A DNA stretch of 64,000 nt, taken from the NCBI RefSeq assembly GCF_000718135.1, contig NZ_JOEM01000007.1:398831-462830 (forward strand), in the 5' to 3' direction. Origin of the DNA: Streptomyces cyaneofuscatus (lineage in GTDB: Bacteria; Actinomycetota; Actinomycetes; Streptomycetales; Streptomycetaceae). Position 1 is the stretch's first letter; each line of letters begins with the position of its first letter. The translations under genes were made by a program, and so were the position numbers. Positions 41,668 through 51,600 of this stretch are shown piece after piece. Below the pieces are notes generated by a model. It saw only the letters and a program-made list of their open reading frames with translations, was not told the origin of the DNA and did no database searches.

Positions 41668-42819
41668 ATGAACTCCGTCTCCCAGCCGAGATACCGGTCG
41701 GCCCTCGTGGCGCAGGCTGCCGGGCCTGCGGACGAGGAAGCCCTACCGTCCGACACCACTCAGCCGCCCGGCCCCGCATCCGCCGGGTACGGCCCGGACC
41801 GTACGGGCGCGCTTTCGGCCGTCGGCGGGACGCCTCTGGTGGAACTGACCCGGCTGGTGCCCGGCGCCCGCTTCCGGGTCTGGGCCAAGCTGGAGTCGGT
41901 CAGCACCGGCGGCAGCATCAAGGACCGTTCCGCCTACGCCATGCTGAGCCACGCTGTCGTCACCGGCGCGGTGGTCCCCGGCAGCGGCACCGTGATCGAG
42001 TCCAGCTCGGGCAACCTCGGTGTCGGCATGGCCCAGGCCTGCCGCGCCATGGACCTGCGGTTCATCTGCGTGGTGGACCCGCGCACCAATCCGCAGAACA
42101 TCGCGATCATGCGAGCGCTCGGCGCCGATGTGCACACGGTCACGGAAGGCGACCCGATCACCGGCGAGTTCCAGCCGGTGCGGATCGCACGCGTGCGGGA
42201 GCTGGTCGACGCGCTGCCCGGGGCCTACTGGCCCAACCAGTACGCCAACCCCCGCAACGCCTGGGCGCACCGGATCACCATGGCGGAGATCGTCGAGGAC
42301 CTGGGCGCCGCGCCCGACTACCTGTTCTGCACGATCAGTTCCTCGGGCACTCTGCGCGGCTGCGGCGACCTGATCCACGACCGCGGACTGCCCACCCGGG
42401 TGGTCACCGTGGACGCCGAGGGCAGCGCCATCTTCCGGCCGCCGACCGGACGCCGGCTGATCCCTGGTCATGGCGCGGCGGTCCGGCCCCCGCTCTACCG
42501 GGGCGGGCTCGCCGACGAGGTGGTGCACGTCAGCGATCTGGACAGCCTGGTGGGATGCCGCCGGCTGGCGCTGCGCGAAGGGCTGTTGCTCGGCGGCTCC
42601 TCCGGCGCGGTGGCCACGGCCCTGCAACAGATGGGCGACCGCATTCCGGACGGTGCCACCTGCGTGCTGATGATGCCGGACCGTGGCGAACGTTATCTGA
42701 ACACGATCTACGACGACGGGTGGGTGGAGCGCCAGTTCGGCGAGGTGTCCCACCTGTGGAAGGACGAGGTGGCCGACGTGGCCGAGAACAGCGGGATGAC
42801 CGGGGTGGCAGGATGCTGA
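41668..42819 (+). CDS. sbnA: 2,3-diaminopropionate biosynthesis protein SbnA-like (PLP synthase)
   Basis: 383 residues from ATG 41668 (GAGGGGAAG upstream); 41614 is an in-frame alternative overlapping mbtH. A cysteine-synthase-fold PLP enzyme: Lys85 in STGGSIKDRS forms the Schiff base, SSSGNLGVGMAQACRAMDLR binds the substrate, and the cofactor loop reads GGSSGAVATAL. In the SbnA reaction, O-phosphoserine and glutamate give N-(2-amino-2-carboxyethyl)-glutamate. The neighbour SbnB supports that assignment. Overlaps sbnB by 7 bp. Confidence 0.92.
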   Translation: MNSVSQPRYRSALVAQAAGPADEEALPSDTTQPPGPASAGYGPDRTGALSAVGGTPLVELTRLVPGARFRVWAKLESVSTGGSIKDRSAYAMLSHAVVTGAVVPGSGTVIESSSGNLGVGMAQACRAMDLRFICVVDPRTNPQNIAIMRALGADVHTVTEGDPITGEFQPVRIARVRELVDALPGAYWPNQYANPRNAWAHRITMAEIVEDLGAAPDYLFCTISSSGTLRGCGDLIHDRGLPTRVVTVDAEGSAIFRPPTGRRLIPGHGAAVRPPLYRGGLADEVVHVSDLDSLVGCRRLALREGLLLGGSSGAVATALQQMGDRIPDGATCVLMMPDRGERYLNTIYDDGWVERQFGEVSHLWKDEVADVAENSGMTGVAGC

Positions 42820-43835
42820 CGATCGGCAACGGAGACGTCCGGCGGCTTCTGGACGACCGGGAGCGGGAGGTGCTGAACGCCGTACGCGAGGCGTATCTGC
42901 TCCACGCCGCCGAAGACACGTCGCTGCCGCACTCGGTGTTCCTGCGCTTTCCCGACGACCCCGGCAACCGGATCATCGGGCTGCCCGCGTACCTGGGTGG
43001 GGCGGAGCCACTGGCCGGGATGAAGTGGATCGCCTCCTTTCCCGGGAATGTCGCGGAGGGTCTGGAGCGCGCTTCCGCCGCGATCATCGTCAACTCCATG
43101 CGCACGGGCAGGCCGGTGGCTCTCGTGGAGGGGTCCACCATCTCCGCTCGCCGCACCGCGGCGAGCGCCGCTCTCGCCGCGGTCTCCCTGCCGTCCGAGG
43201 ACGGTCGGGAGACGGGTGTGTCGCTGATCGGCTGCGGTGTGATCAACTTCGAGGTGCTCCGCTTCCTCCTGGTCGTACGGCCGGAGATCACCGACATCAC
43301 CGTCCACGACCTGGATCCCCGGCGGGCCGCGGACTTCCGGGACCGCTGCGCCGCCGAACTGGCCGGGGACGGCCGTGTGGTGCGCGTGGCGGAGAGCGCC
43401 GGGGCGGCGCTCTCCGCGCACCGGCTGGTCAGTCTGGCGACCACGGCCACCGTGCCCCATCTGGATCTCGACGAGTGCCTGCCGGGCACGCTGGTGCTGC
43501 ACGTGTCCCTCCGGGACGTCACGGTCGAGGGCGTCCTGGACGCGGTGAACGTGGTGGACGACCCCGACCATGTCTGCCGGGCGGCCACGTCGGTCCATCT
43601 GGCGGAGACGCGGGTGGGCAGCCGCTCGTTCATCGGCGCCACGCTCGGCGAGCTCCTGAGGGACGCGGAACCGGGCCCGCGGGACCCGGCACGCACCACT
43701 CTGTTCTCGCCGTTCGGCCTCGGGGTACTGGACCTGGCACTGGCCGGACTGGTAGTGCGCGAGGCTCGCGCGGCCGGTGTCGGCCACGAGATCGCCGGCT
43801 TCCTCCCGGAACCCAGGACCGCCGAGACCGTCTGA
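42813..43835 (+). CDS. sbnB: 2,3-diaminopropionate biosynthesis protein SbnB-like
   Basis: 340 residues from ATG 42813. An ornithine-cyclodeaminase/mu-crystallin-fold NAD-dependent enzyme: LPAYLGGAEPLAGMKWIASF, EGSTISARRTAASAALAAVS, then the Rossmann loop SLIGCGVINFEVLRFLL. SbnB oxidatively cleaves the SbnA product to L-2,3-diaminopropionate and 2-oxoglutarate. Together with SbnA this gives the cluster its own diaminopropionate supply. Two hairpins follow the stop. Confidence 0.92.
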   Translation: MLTIGNGDVRRLLDDREREVLNAVREAYLLHAAEDTSLPHSVFLRFPDDPGNRIIGLPAYLGGAEPLAGMKWIASFPGNVAEGLERASAAIIVNSMRTGRPVALVEGSTISARRTAASAALAAVSLPSEDGRETGVSLIGCGVINFEVLRFLLVVRPEITDITVHDLDPRRAADFRDRCAAELAGDGRVVRVAESAGAALSAHRLVSLATTATVPHLDLDECLPGTLVLHVSLRDVTVEGVLDAVNVVDDPDHVCRAATSVHLAETRVGSRSFIGATLGELLRDAEPGPRDPARTTLFSPFGLGVLDLALAGLVVREARAAGVGHEIAGFLPEPRTAETV

Positions 43836-43837
43836 GC

Positions 43838-43860
43838 GGGCCGCGTCTGGGGAGCGGCCC
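43838..43860 (+). terminator. Terminator-type hairpin after sbnB
   Basis: GGGCCGC-N9-GCGGCCC starts one base after the sbnB stop. Confidence 0.5.
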
Positions 43861-43936
43861 CCCATATTTCGGCTGCACCCCCATACCTCTTGGCCAGGAA
43901 CCGACTTCTCGCAGGTCAGAGCCGACCCTCACACAC

Positions 43937-43970
43937 GGCCCCCGTGCGTTTCCGGACGCGCACGGGGGCT
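43937..43970 (+). terminator. Second terminator-type hairpin before the LuxR genes
   Basis: An 11-bp stem GCCCCCGTGCG/CGCACGGGGGC with a 10-nt loop; it separates sbnB transcripts from the LuxR pair. Confidence 0.55.
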
Positions 43971-44115
43971 GTTCCGCGCTCATGTACATCGCGGGGGCGA
44001 TCGGAGGTGGGGGCACCGCGGAAATCTGGGGGTGGTGTACCGATGTCCGGCGCGCCCTCGACCCCGATGCTCGGTGAGACCGGCGAGAGCCGTTGCCGAG
44101 CGAGGAGGAAGACCC

Positions 44116-44736
44116 ATGAGGAATACGGTGCGCGTGAGCGTCGTCGCTGTGGACCCGGTGCTGGAGGCAGGCACCTTGAGCGCCCTGGCGAGCAGCCCGG
44201 AGATCCTGCCCGCCGTCGGGGGCGAGCTTCCGGACGTGACGGTCGTCGTGGTCGACCGGGTGGCCGACCCGGTTCTGGACCTGCTGCGCCGTACCCGGGC
44301 CGCTGACCACCGCCCGGAGGTTGTCCTGGTCGCCACCGAGCTGAGCCCGCCGGAGGCGCTGCACGCCATTGCCACGGGTGCCCGGGGTCTGCTGCGCCGC
44401 CGGGAGACCAGCGGCCCGCGACTGGCCCACGCCGTGCTGGCCGCGGCGAGCGGGGACTGCACGGTGCCGCCCGATCTGCTGGACGGGCTGCTGGAGCAGC
44501 GTACGGAGGACGCCGGGGCGGGTGTCGCCGATGCCTGGGGGGCGGCGGGGCTCAGTGACAGGGAACGTGCGGTGCTCCGGCTGGTGGCCGAAGGCCACGA
44601 GACCAGCGAGATAGCGGGACGGCTCTCCTACTCGGTCCGGACGGTGACGACGGTGATGCACAACGTGACCCAGCGATTCCGGCTGAGGAACCGCGCCCAC
44701 GCGGTCGCCTACGCGCTCCGGGCGGGTCTCCTGTGA
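44116..44736 (+). CDS. LuxR-type regulator with degenerate receiver domain (1)
   Basis: 206 residues; ATG 44116 after GAGGAGGAAG. Residues 1-115 have the length and strand pattern of a response-regulator receiver but lack the acidic pair at the first turn and the conserved Lys (the segment reads GLLRRRE); an Asp remains in VVVVDRV. The LuxR HTH is at about 145-200: LSDRERAVLRLVAEGHETSE, IAGRLSYSVRTVTTVMHNVT. It is coupled by GTGA to the next gene. Probably a pathway-specific regulator that does not depend on phosphorylation. Confidence 0.88.
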   Translation: MRNTVRVSVVAVDPVLEAGTLSALASSPEILPAVGGELPDVTVVVVDRVADPVLDLLRRTRAADHRPEVVLVATELSPPEALHAIATGARGLLRRRETSGPRLAHAVLAAASGDCTVPPDLLDGLLEQRTEDAGAGVADAWGAAGLSDRERAVLRLVAEGHETSEIAGRLSYSVRTVTTVMHNVTQRFRLRNRAHAVAYALRAGLL

Positions 44737-45440
44737 GCGCCGCGCCGCTCACGGGCCGGACCCCGGCCGGCGCCTCCGCGCCCCACCGTGCCGCCACGGA
44801 CCGGACCGCGGTACGCGTCCACGTGCGCGCCGCGGACGACGACCTGCGGCACTCCTGGCACCGCCGGCTGACCGGGGCGGGAATCCCCCTGGTGGAGGGC
44901 GGATCGCCCGGCCCCGATCTGGTCGTGCTGGCCGCCGGGAGGACCGTGGACGAGGCGGTCGAGTCGTGCCCCGCCCCCGCGCTCAGGGGCGGGAGACGGC
45001 ACGGGGTCCTGGTGGCCGCCCAGTCGGTCTCCCCGGACGGTGTGCTGCGGGCGGTGCGGGCGGGGGCCCGGACGATCCTGCGGACCACCGACGCCACTCC
45101 GGAGCAACTGGTGGCCGCCGTGCACTCGGCCCACCACGGCGACGGCCGGCTTCCCTACGGCGTGCTGGTGCGCTTGCTCGGCGCCTCCCAGCAGTCGGGG
45201 CCCGAGCCCGCGACAGCTCTCCCCGACACTCCCCGTACCGCCCGGACAGCCCCGCTGACCCCGCGCCAGACAGCGGTGCTCACCCTGGTCGCCGAGGGCC
45301 ACGGCAACGCGGTGATCGCCCGAGCGCTGTCCTGCTCGGAGCACACCGTCAAGAACGTCATCTACGAGCTGATGGCCCGGCTCCAGGTCCGGAACCGGGC
45401 CCATGCGGTGGCACGCGCGGTGCGAGCCGGGCTGATCTGA
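44733..45440 (+). CDS. LuxR-type regulator with degenerate receiver domain (2)
   Basis: 235 residues from GTG 44733. Receiver-like residues about 30-140 have no phosphorylatable Asp (the strand reads LVVLAAGRTVDEAV). The LuxR HTH is complete at 170-225: LTPRQTAVLTLVAEGHGNAV, IARALSCSEHTVKNVIYELM. With the first LuxR gene it probably forms a heteromeric activator of the cluster. Followed by a terminator facing panD. Confidence 0.88.
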   Translation: MSAAPLTGRTPAGASAPHRAATDRTAVRVHVRAADDDLRHSWHRRLTGAGIPLVEGGSPGPDLVVLAAGRTVDEAVESCPAPALRGGRRHGVLVAAQSVSPDGVLRAVRAGARTILRTTDATPEQLVAAVHSAHHGDGRLPYGVLVRLLGASQQSGPEPATALPDTPRTARTAPLTPRQTAVLTLVAEGHGNAVIARALSCSEHTVKNVIYELMARLQVRNRAHAVARAVRAGLI

Positions 45441-45470
45441 CGCATCGGCCACGCGGGAGCCGCGAACAGC

Positions 45471-45505
45471 GTGCGGGCCCGAGATCGGTGACCTCGGGCC
45501 CACAC
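45471..45505. terminator. Bidirectional terminator
   Basis: A 13-bp stem with one mismatch (GTGCGGGCCCGAG with CTCGGGCCCACAC) and a 9-nt loop lies between the convergent luxR and panD genes. Confidence 0.6.
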
Positions 45506-45519
45506 GCGGTTCCGCCGCG

Positions 45520-45936
45520 TCAGTGGACGAGATCACCCCGGACGGTGCCGCTGCCGGGCGCGGGCTCGGCCAGATCCGAACCCGTGAGCGACACCTGCCG
45601 GTTCTGCTGGTCCACGTGGACGACGCTGGGCACGAGCGCCTTGGCCTCGGCGTCGGCGACGGCGGCGTACGAGATGATGATGACCAGGTCTCCCGGCTGG
45701 ACCAGCCGCGCCGCGGCTCCGTTGATGCCGATGATCCCGCTGCCGCGTTCCCCGGAGATGACGTAGGTCTCCAGGCGGGCGCCGTTGGTGATGTCGACGA
45801 TCTGGACCTGCTCACCGGGGAGCAGATCGGCGGCGTCCATGAGGTCCTCGTCGATCGTCAGCGATCCGACGTAGTGCAGATCGGCCTGGGTGACGGTGGC
45901 GCGGTGGATCTTGGACTTGAACATGGTCCGGAACAT
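45520..45936 (-). CDS. panD: Aspartate 1-decarboxylase
   Basis: 138 residues. The self-cleavage site is YVGSLTID (Gly24-Ser25), which gives the pyruvoyl cofactor; [40 protein letters not shown] and DLVIIISYA are typical. It decarboxylates L-aspartate to beta-alanine. This copy sits inside an NRPS cluster next to the exporter, 51 bp downstream of it on the same strand. It may supply beta-alanine as a building block or boost pantothenate for 4'-phosphopantetheine. No other pantothenate gene is nearby. Confidence 0.93.
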   Translation of the reverse strand: MFRTMFKSKIHRATVTQADLHYVGSLTIDEDLMDAADLLPGEQVQIVDITNGARLETYVISGERGSGIIGINGAAARLVQPGDLVIIISYAAVADAEAKALVPSVVHVDQQNRQVSLTGSDLAEPAPGSGTVRGDLVH

Positions 45937-45987
45937 GGCGTGGTCTCCAGTATCTGTCGTACGGGAAGGGGATGGACAACGGGTTGC

Positions 45988-47400
45988 TCAGTGGTGACCG
46001 TCGGAGCCCGCCCCGGTCGCCCCGGCGGGTGCCTTGCGGGGTTCGGCCGGAGCGGGCACCTCGGCGGGCGCCGGTTCGGCGGGGGCGGTGATCGCGGTCA
46101 TCGTGGCCCGGCGCACCGGGCGGGAGAAGGTGGCGGCCAGAGCCATGAGCACCATCCACCCGGCGAGCACCGCCGCCGCGGCCCGGACCCCGAAGCCGTC
46201 CAGCAGCAGGCCTCCTGCCAGCGCCCCCAGCGACAGCGCGCCGTTGGCCAGCATGCTGGACGCACTCAGCACCCGGCCACGCAGTCCGTCGGGGGTGACG
46301 GCCAGCTGATAGGTGCCGACCGCCACGTTCCAGATGGGCCCGACGAACCACATCGCCGTGTAGGCGATCGCGGCCGGCCACAGCCCGCCCCCGAAGGCCA
46401 GTACGCACATGAGCAGTGCCCACACCCAGTTGGCCCCGATCACCAGGGAGTTCATCCTGAGGGTGCGGCCGATCCGGCCGGCGACCAGCGCCCCGAGCAT
46501 CCCGCACCCGCCGGCCACGCCCACGAGCACACCGATCGCGGCCGGACCCGCGCCCTCCTCGGCGAGCAGCACGATCATCAGCAGGAAGAGCGCGCGGAAC
46601 AGCAGGTTGCTCCCGGCCACCAGGAGCGCGGTGGTGCGCAGCAGCGGTTGACGCCAGAGCCAGGTGAGCCCCTCGGCCATCCGGCCCGCCTGTCGCCGCA
46701 CCCGGGTGCCGCGGCTCTCCCGCGCCGCGCCGCCGCTCGGAGCGGCCCCGGCACGTTCGCCGGGGCGGGCCGTCTGGAAGTCCTTCCGGATGCCCAGCAG
46801 GGTGGTCAGCGAGACGAGATACGCGAAGGTCTCCAGCACGAAGGGGACCGCCCGGCCGACGCCGAAGAGAATGCCCCCCAGTGGAGTCCCGATCATGGTG
46901 GCGGCCCGGCCCCGCGCCTCGTTCCCGGCGAGAGCCGCCGACAACTGGCTGGGGTGGACCACGTTGGGCACGGCGGCGGTGGAGGCCAGGCCGTTGAGGA
47001 CCGTGAGCGTGCCCTCCACGAACCCGACCACCATCACATGCGCCAGCCGGAGTTCGCCCAGGAGCAAGGCCAGCACCACACTCGCCGCGCCGGCCGCACG
47101 CAGTCCGTCGCACCACATCATCACGCGCTTGCGGTTCCAGCTGTCGACCAGGACCCCGGCCGGCAGCTGGAAGATCAGGGCGGGCAGCAGCACCACGAAC
47201 CCGACCACCCCCGCGGCGGAGGGCGACCCCGTGACCGCGAGCACCAGAAGCGGGTAGGCCACCGTGGACGCCGTGGATCCGATGATCGCCACCGCCGAAC
47301 CGCTCCACAGCAGCAGGAAATCCCGATTGCGCCGCAAGGGCGGTGGCGCGGGTGCGGCACCCGCGTGGTCGGCGACCCTGCTCATGGACCTGTTCTCCAT
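45988..47400 (-). CDS. MFS exporter (MFS_3/EntS-like)
   Basis: 470 residues (ATG 47400; ATG 47385 is an alternative). Twelve hydrophobic segments, with RNRDFLLLWSGSAVAIIGST at helix 1 and LPAGVLVDSWNRKRVMMWCD in the loop 2-3 motif. The subgroup includes siderophore and peptide exporters such as EntS. The C-terminal 55 residues are an Ala/Pro-rich tail. Divergent from the hydroxylase-NRPS operon and upstream of panD, so it is the likely product exporter or self-resistance pump. Confidence 0.88.
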   Translation of the reverse strand: MENRSMSRVADHAGAAPAPPPLRRNRDFLLLWSGSAVAIIGSTASTVAYPLLVLAVTGSPSAAGVVGFVVLLPALIFQLPAGVLVDSWNRKRVMMWCDGLRAAGAASVVLALLLGELRLAHVMVVGFVEGTLTVLNGLASTAAVPNVVHPSQLSAALAGNEARGRAATMIGTPLGGILFGVGRAVPFVLETFAYLVSLTTLLGIRKDFQTARPGERAGAAPSGGAARESRGTRVRRQAGRMAEGLTWLWRQPLLRTTALLVAGSNLLFRALFLLMIVLLAEEGAGPAAIGVLVGVAGGCGMLGALVAGRIGRTLRMNSLVIGANWVWALLMCVLAFGGGLWPAAIAYTAMWFVGPIWNVAVGTYQLAVTPDGLRGRVLSASSMLANGALSLGALAGGLLLDGFGVRAAAAVLAGWMVLMALAATFSRPVRRATMTAITAPAEPAPAEVPAPAEPRKAPAGATGAGSDGHH

Positions 47401-47603
47401 TCAGACACGGGGAATCCTCTCGAAGGCCGCACGGGACACCCGGCACGACGGTTGGGCCACCGGGCCGCACGGTGACGCCAGCGTGCCGCGCGTCGGCGGA
47501 CCGGCCCAGGGAAGGACGCGCAGAATGGGGCGCACCCACCGTGCCGACGACTCCGCCGGATGTTCTCTGCCCTGTCGGGAGCCGTGCGCCGACCCTGACC
47601 GGT

Positions 47604-48599
47604 ATGACCGCAAACCCTTCAGCCCTGTTCACGCCGGCCTCGGCCGAGTCCCGAACGTCAGGGCAGACGCTTCCTCATCTGATGACGGCCGCCCCCGGGG
47701 GCTCCGCGGCGGACCGGCTGGCCGCCGCCCGGCCGGAGATCCGCGCCCGACTGCGTGAGCACGGTGCCGTGCTGCTGCGTGGTTTCGGCGACGACGGCGT
47801 GGACGGCTTCGAGCGGGCGGTCCGCGCCATCGGCGGCGAGCCGCTGACCTACGCGGAGCGCTCCTCGCCCCGCTCCACCATCAAGGGCCAGGTCTACACC
47901 TCGACCGACTATCCGCCCTCCGAGGAGATCTTCCTCCACAACGAGAACTCCTACCAGGCGACCTGGCCGCTGACGCTGTTCTTCCTCTGCGTGACCCCGC
48001 CCGACACGCTGGGCTCCACCCCGCTCGCCGACACCCGGCGGGTGCTGGCCGCGATCGACCCGCAGGTACGGGAGGAGTTCGCCGCCCGGGGCTGGATGGT
48101 GGTGCGCAACTTCACGGACGGCTTCGGCGTCCCCTGGCAGCACGCCTTCAACACCGAGGACCGTGCCGAGGTCGAGGCGTACTGCGCTCGCAACGGTGTC
48201 GTCGCCGAGTGGACCCCGGGGGGCCTGCGGACCCGGGCACGCCGCGAGGCGGTGCACCGGCATCCGGTGACCGGGGAGCGCGTGTGGTTCAACCACCTGA
48301 CGTTCTTCCACGTCACCACGCTGGGACCGGACCTCTGCGGTGCGCTGCGGGAGATGTACGAGGAAGCGGACCTGCCGACCAACACCTACTACGGCGACGG
48401 CGCCCCGGTGCCGGACGAGGTGGTGGCACACCTGCGGGACTGCTACCGCGCCGAGCAGCGGCGCTTCGACTGGCAGCAGGGCGATGTGCTGGTCGTCGAC
48501 AACATGCTGGCCGCACACGCCCGGGAGCCGTTCACCGGCCCCCGCAAGATCGCCGTCGCCATGGCCGAGCCCTCCAGCGGTCCGGTCGAACAGGACTGA
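47604..48599 (+). CDS. TauD/TfdA-fold Fe(II)/2-oxoglutarate hydroxylase (SyrP-like)
   Basis: 331 residues from ATG 47604 (weak ribosome binding site). Facial triad: H112 and E114 in FLHNENSYQATWPLTLFFLC (HxE in place of the usual HxD), and a distal His305 in AAHAREPF with Arg307 for 2-oxoglutarate. SRRVLAAIDPQV and RNFTDGFGVPWQHAFNTEDR resemble SyrP, which beta-hydroxylates an NRPS-bound aspartate, and related enzymes that hydroxylate amino acids on carrier proteins. It is immediately upstream of and probably cotranscribed with the NRPS genes, so one residue of the peptide is probably beta-hydroxylated. Confidence 0.88.
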   Translation: MTANPSALFTPASAESRTSGQTLPHLMTAAPGGSAADRLAAARPEIRARLREHGAVLLRGFGDDGVDGFERAVRAIGGEPLTYAERSSPRSTIKGQVYTSTDYPPSEEIFLHNENSYQATWPLTLFFLCVTPPDTLGSTPLADTRRVLAAIDPQVREEFAARGWMVVRNFTDGFGVPWQHAFNTEDRAEVEAYCARNGVVAEWTPGGLRTRARREAVHRHPVTGERVWFNHLTFFHVTTLGPDLCGALREMYEEADLPTNTYYGDGAPVPDEVVAHLRDCYRAEQRRFDWQQGDVLVVDNMLAAHAREPFTGPRKIAVAMAEPSSGPVEQD

Positions 48600-48667
48600 C
48601 CCGCCGCCCGGCCCCCGTACGCCGACCGCTCCACCGCCCCACCATCATCTGCCCAGGGAGACGACCG

Positions 48668-51600
48668 ATGGCACCCGTCGACGGCGGTTATCCGCTGTCC
48701 TTCGCACAGGAACAGCTCTGGCTGCTCGACCAGCTCAGGTCGGGCGACGCCACCGAATATCTGATGCACGAAACCTTCCGCATCCGCGGCCCGCTGGACA
48801 CGGAGGCGTTGAACGCCGCGCTCACCGAGACAGCCGCCCGGCACGAGGTGCTCCGCACCCGGTACGCCGACGAGGACGGCGTCGGCGTCCAGATCATCGA
48901 CGAACCGGAGCCGGTGAAACCGGAGCTGGTCGACCTCGGCGACGTCCCGGACGAGCGGCGCGAGCAGGGCCTGCGGGAGTTCGGCGCGAGCTGGGCCGCC
49001 CTGCCCCTCGACATCCGACGGGAGCATCCCTGGCGCGTGGCCGTGGTCCGGCTGGCACCGGAGGACTGGGCCCTGCTGCTCACCTTCCACCACATCGCCT
49101 TCGACGGCTGGTCCTGGGGCCTGCTCGCCGACGAACTGCGCGAGTCGTACGCGGCGTTCGCCTCCGGTGGCGCCCCGGCGGCGGAGGATCTGGAACTCCA
49201 GTACGCGGACTACGCGGAGTGGCAGCGCGAGTGGTGGACGGCGCAGCCCGAACTGATGGGCCGCCAACTCGGTTACTGGCGGGACCGGCTGACGGACATG
49301 ACTCCACTGGGCCTGCCCACCGACCGGCCCCGGCCGGCCCGGTGGGACGCCACGGGTGACACCGTCGCCTTCACCGTGCCGGCGCCCCTCGCGGCAGGCT
49401 TCTCGGCGCTCGCCAAGGAGCAGGGCACCACGCTCTTCATGGCCGGGCTCGCCGCGTACCAACTGCTGCTCGGGCGCTACTCCGGGGCCGAGGACATCGC
49501 GGTCGGCGTCTCCCTGGCCAACCGTGACGACGCCCGGCTGGAACGGCTGATCGGCCTGTTCCTCAACACGGTGGTGCTGCGCACGGACCTGGGCGGTGCC
49601 CCGGACTTCCGGGAGCTCCTGTACCGGGTGAAGAGCACCACGCTGGACGCCTACAGCCACCAGGAGGTGCCCTTCGAGCGGGTGGTCGCGGACCTCGCCC
49701 CGGAGCGGGACGCGGGGCGCAACCCGGTCTTCCAGGCCGGGTTCGCCCTGCACAACGCCCACCGCCGCCCGTTCGCGCTCCCGGGCCTGGAGGTCACCCG
49801 GGTCTCCGGGGGCGCGCGCAGCTCCGCCTTCGACCTCTCCCTCCATCTGACGGAGCGTCCGGACGGCACGATCGGCGGCGAGTTCATCTATCCGACCGCG
49901 CTCTTCGACCGGGACCGGGTGGAGCGCATGGCCGAGAACTTCCTCCATCTGCTGGAGCAGGTGGTCGCCTCGCCCGGCACCCCGGTGGACCGGCTGGAGC
50001 TGACCGCACCGGCGGAGCGGGCCGTGCTCACCGCCTGGGGACAGGGTGCGTCCCGGCCCGCCTCACAGGACCGCTCCGGCCACGGCCTGGTCGGGATGGT
50101 GCTCGACCGGGCGGCCGCCACCCCGGATGCGACAGCCGTGGCGTACGACGGAGGTTCGGTGGACTACGCCGGGCTGGCCGGCCGGATCACCGGGCTGGCG
50201 GTCCGGCTGCGGGAGGAGGGGGTCCGCCCCGGCACCCCCGTCGCGGTGAGTCTGCACCGCGGCCCGGAGCTGGTGACAGCGATCCTGGCTGTGCTGGCCG
50301 TCGGCGGTGTCCATGTGCCGCTGGCCCCCGATCTCCCGGAAGGCCGGAGGGAGTTCCTCCTGTCGGACTCCGGGGCGGCGCTGGTGCTCACCGAGGAGGC
50401 GCTGCGCGACGGCTTCGGCGGGGACACCCCGGTGCGTGCGCTGGACGCCGAGTGGGCCGGGGCCGGTCCGGACGCCTCGCCCGCGGCCTTCCCCCACCAG
50501 GCCGGTCCGGACGAGGCGGCCTGCGTGGTGTACACCTCCGGATCCACCGGTACTCCCAAGGGCGTGGTGGTGACCCACGGCGGGCTGCGCAACCGGGTGC
50601 TGTGGTCGGTGGAGGCGTACGCGATGACCGCCGCGGACCGGCTGCTCCAGAAGACCACCATCGGGTTCGACGCCTCCCTCTGGGAGTTCCTCTCCCCGCT
50701 GGTCTCCGGCGGCACCGTGGTGATGGCGCCGGCGGACGCGCACCGGGACCCGTCCGTGATGGCCGCCGCCATGGCCCGCCACCGGGTCACCCTGCTCCAG
50801 CTGGTGCCCTCGGTGCTGCGGCTGCTCGTACAGGAGCCGGCCCTCTCCCGCTGCACCGCGCTGCGGCTGGTCAGCTCGGCGGGGGAACCACTGCCCGCCG
50901 AGCTGTGCGAGCGGCTGCGCGCGGCGGTGCCCGGGGTGGAGGTCTCCAACACCTACGGCCCCACCGAGTGCTCCATCGACTCGACCGCCCACCGCTACAC
51001 GGGCGAGGGGCTGCCCGGATCCGGCACGGTCGCCATCGGCGCTCCCCTGACCGGTGTGGGTGTCTCCGTGGTGGACCGGGCCGACCTGCTGGTCCCGGTC
51101 GGGGTCCCCGGTGAGCTGTGCGTACGAGGGGCGGGGCTGGCCCGGGGATATCTCGGCCGCCCCGGGCGGACGGCCGAGCGGTTCGGCGCCGACCCGTACG
51201 CCACGGTGCCCGGCGGGCGCTGGTACCGCACGGGCGACCTGGTCCGCTGGCGGGCTGACGGGACCCTGGAGTTCCTGGGCCGGAGCGACGACCAGGTGAA
51301 GATCCACGGTGTCCGGGTCGAGCCGGCCGAGATCGAGGCCGTGTTGCTCGCCCATCCCGCGGCGACCGCTTCGGCGGTCGTGGCCCGACCCGGGGCGCAC
51401 GACCAGCTGGAGCTGACCGCCTACGCCGTGCCTGCCGCCGGAACGGACCCGGCCGGGCTGCGGGCCGAGCTGCTGGCCCACCTCGCCGCGCGTCTGCCCG
51501 CCGCGGTCGTGCCCTCCCGGCTGGTCCTGCTGGACGCCCTCCCCCTGACCGCCAGCGGCAAGGTGGACCGGGGAGCGCTGCCCGGCCCCGAGGAGGACGT

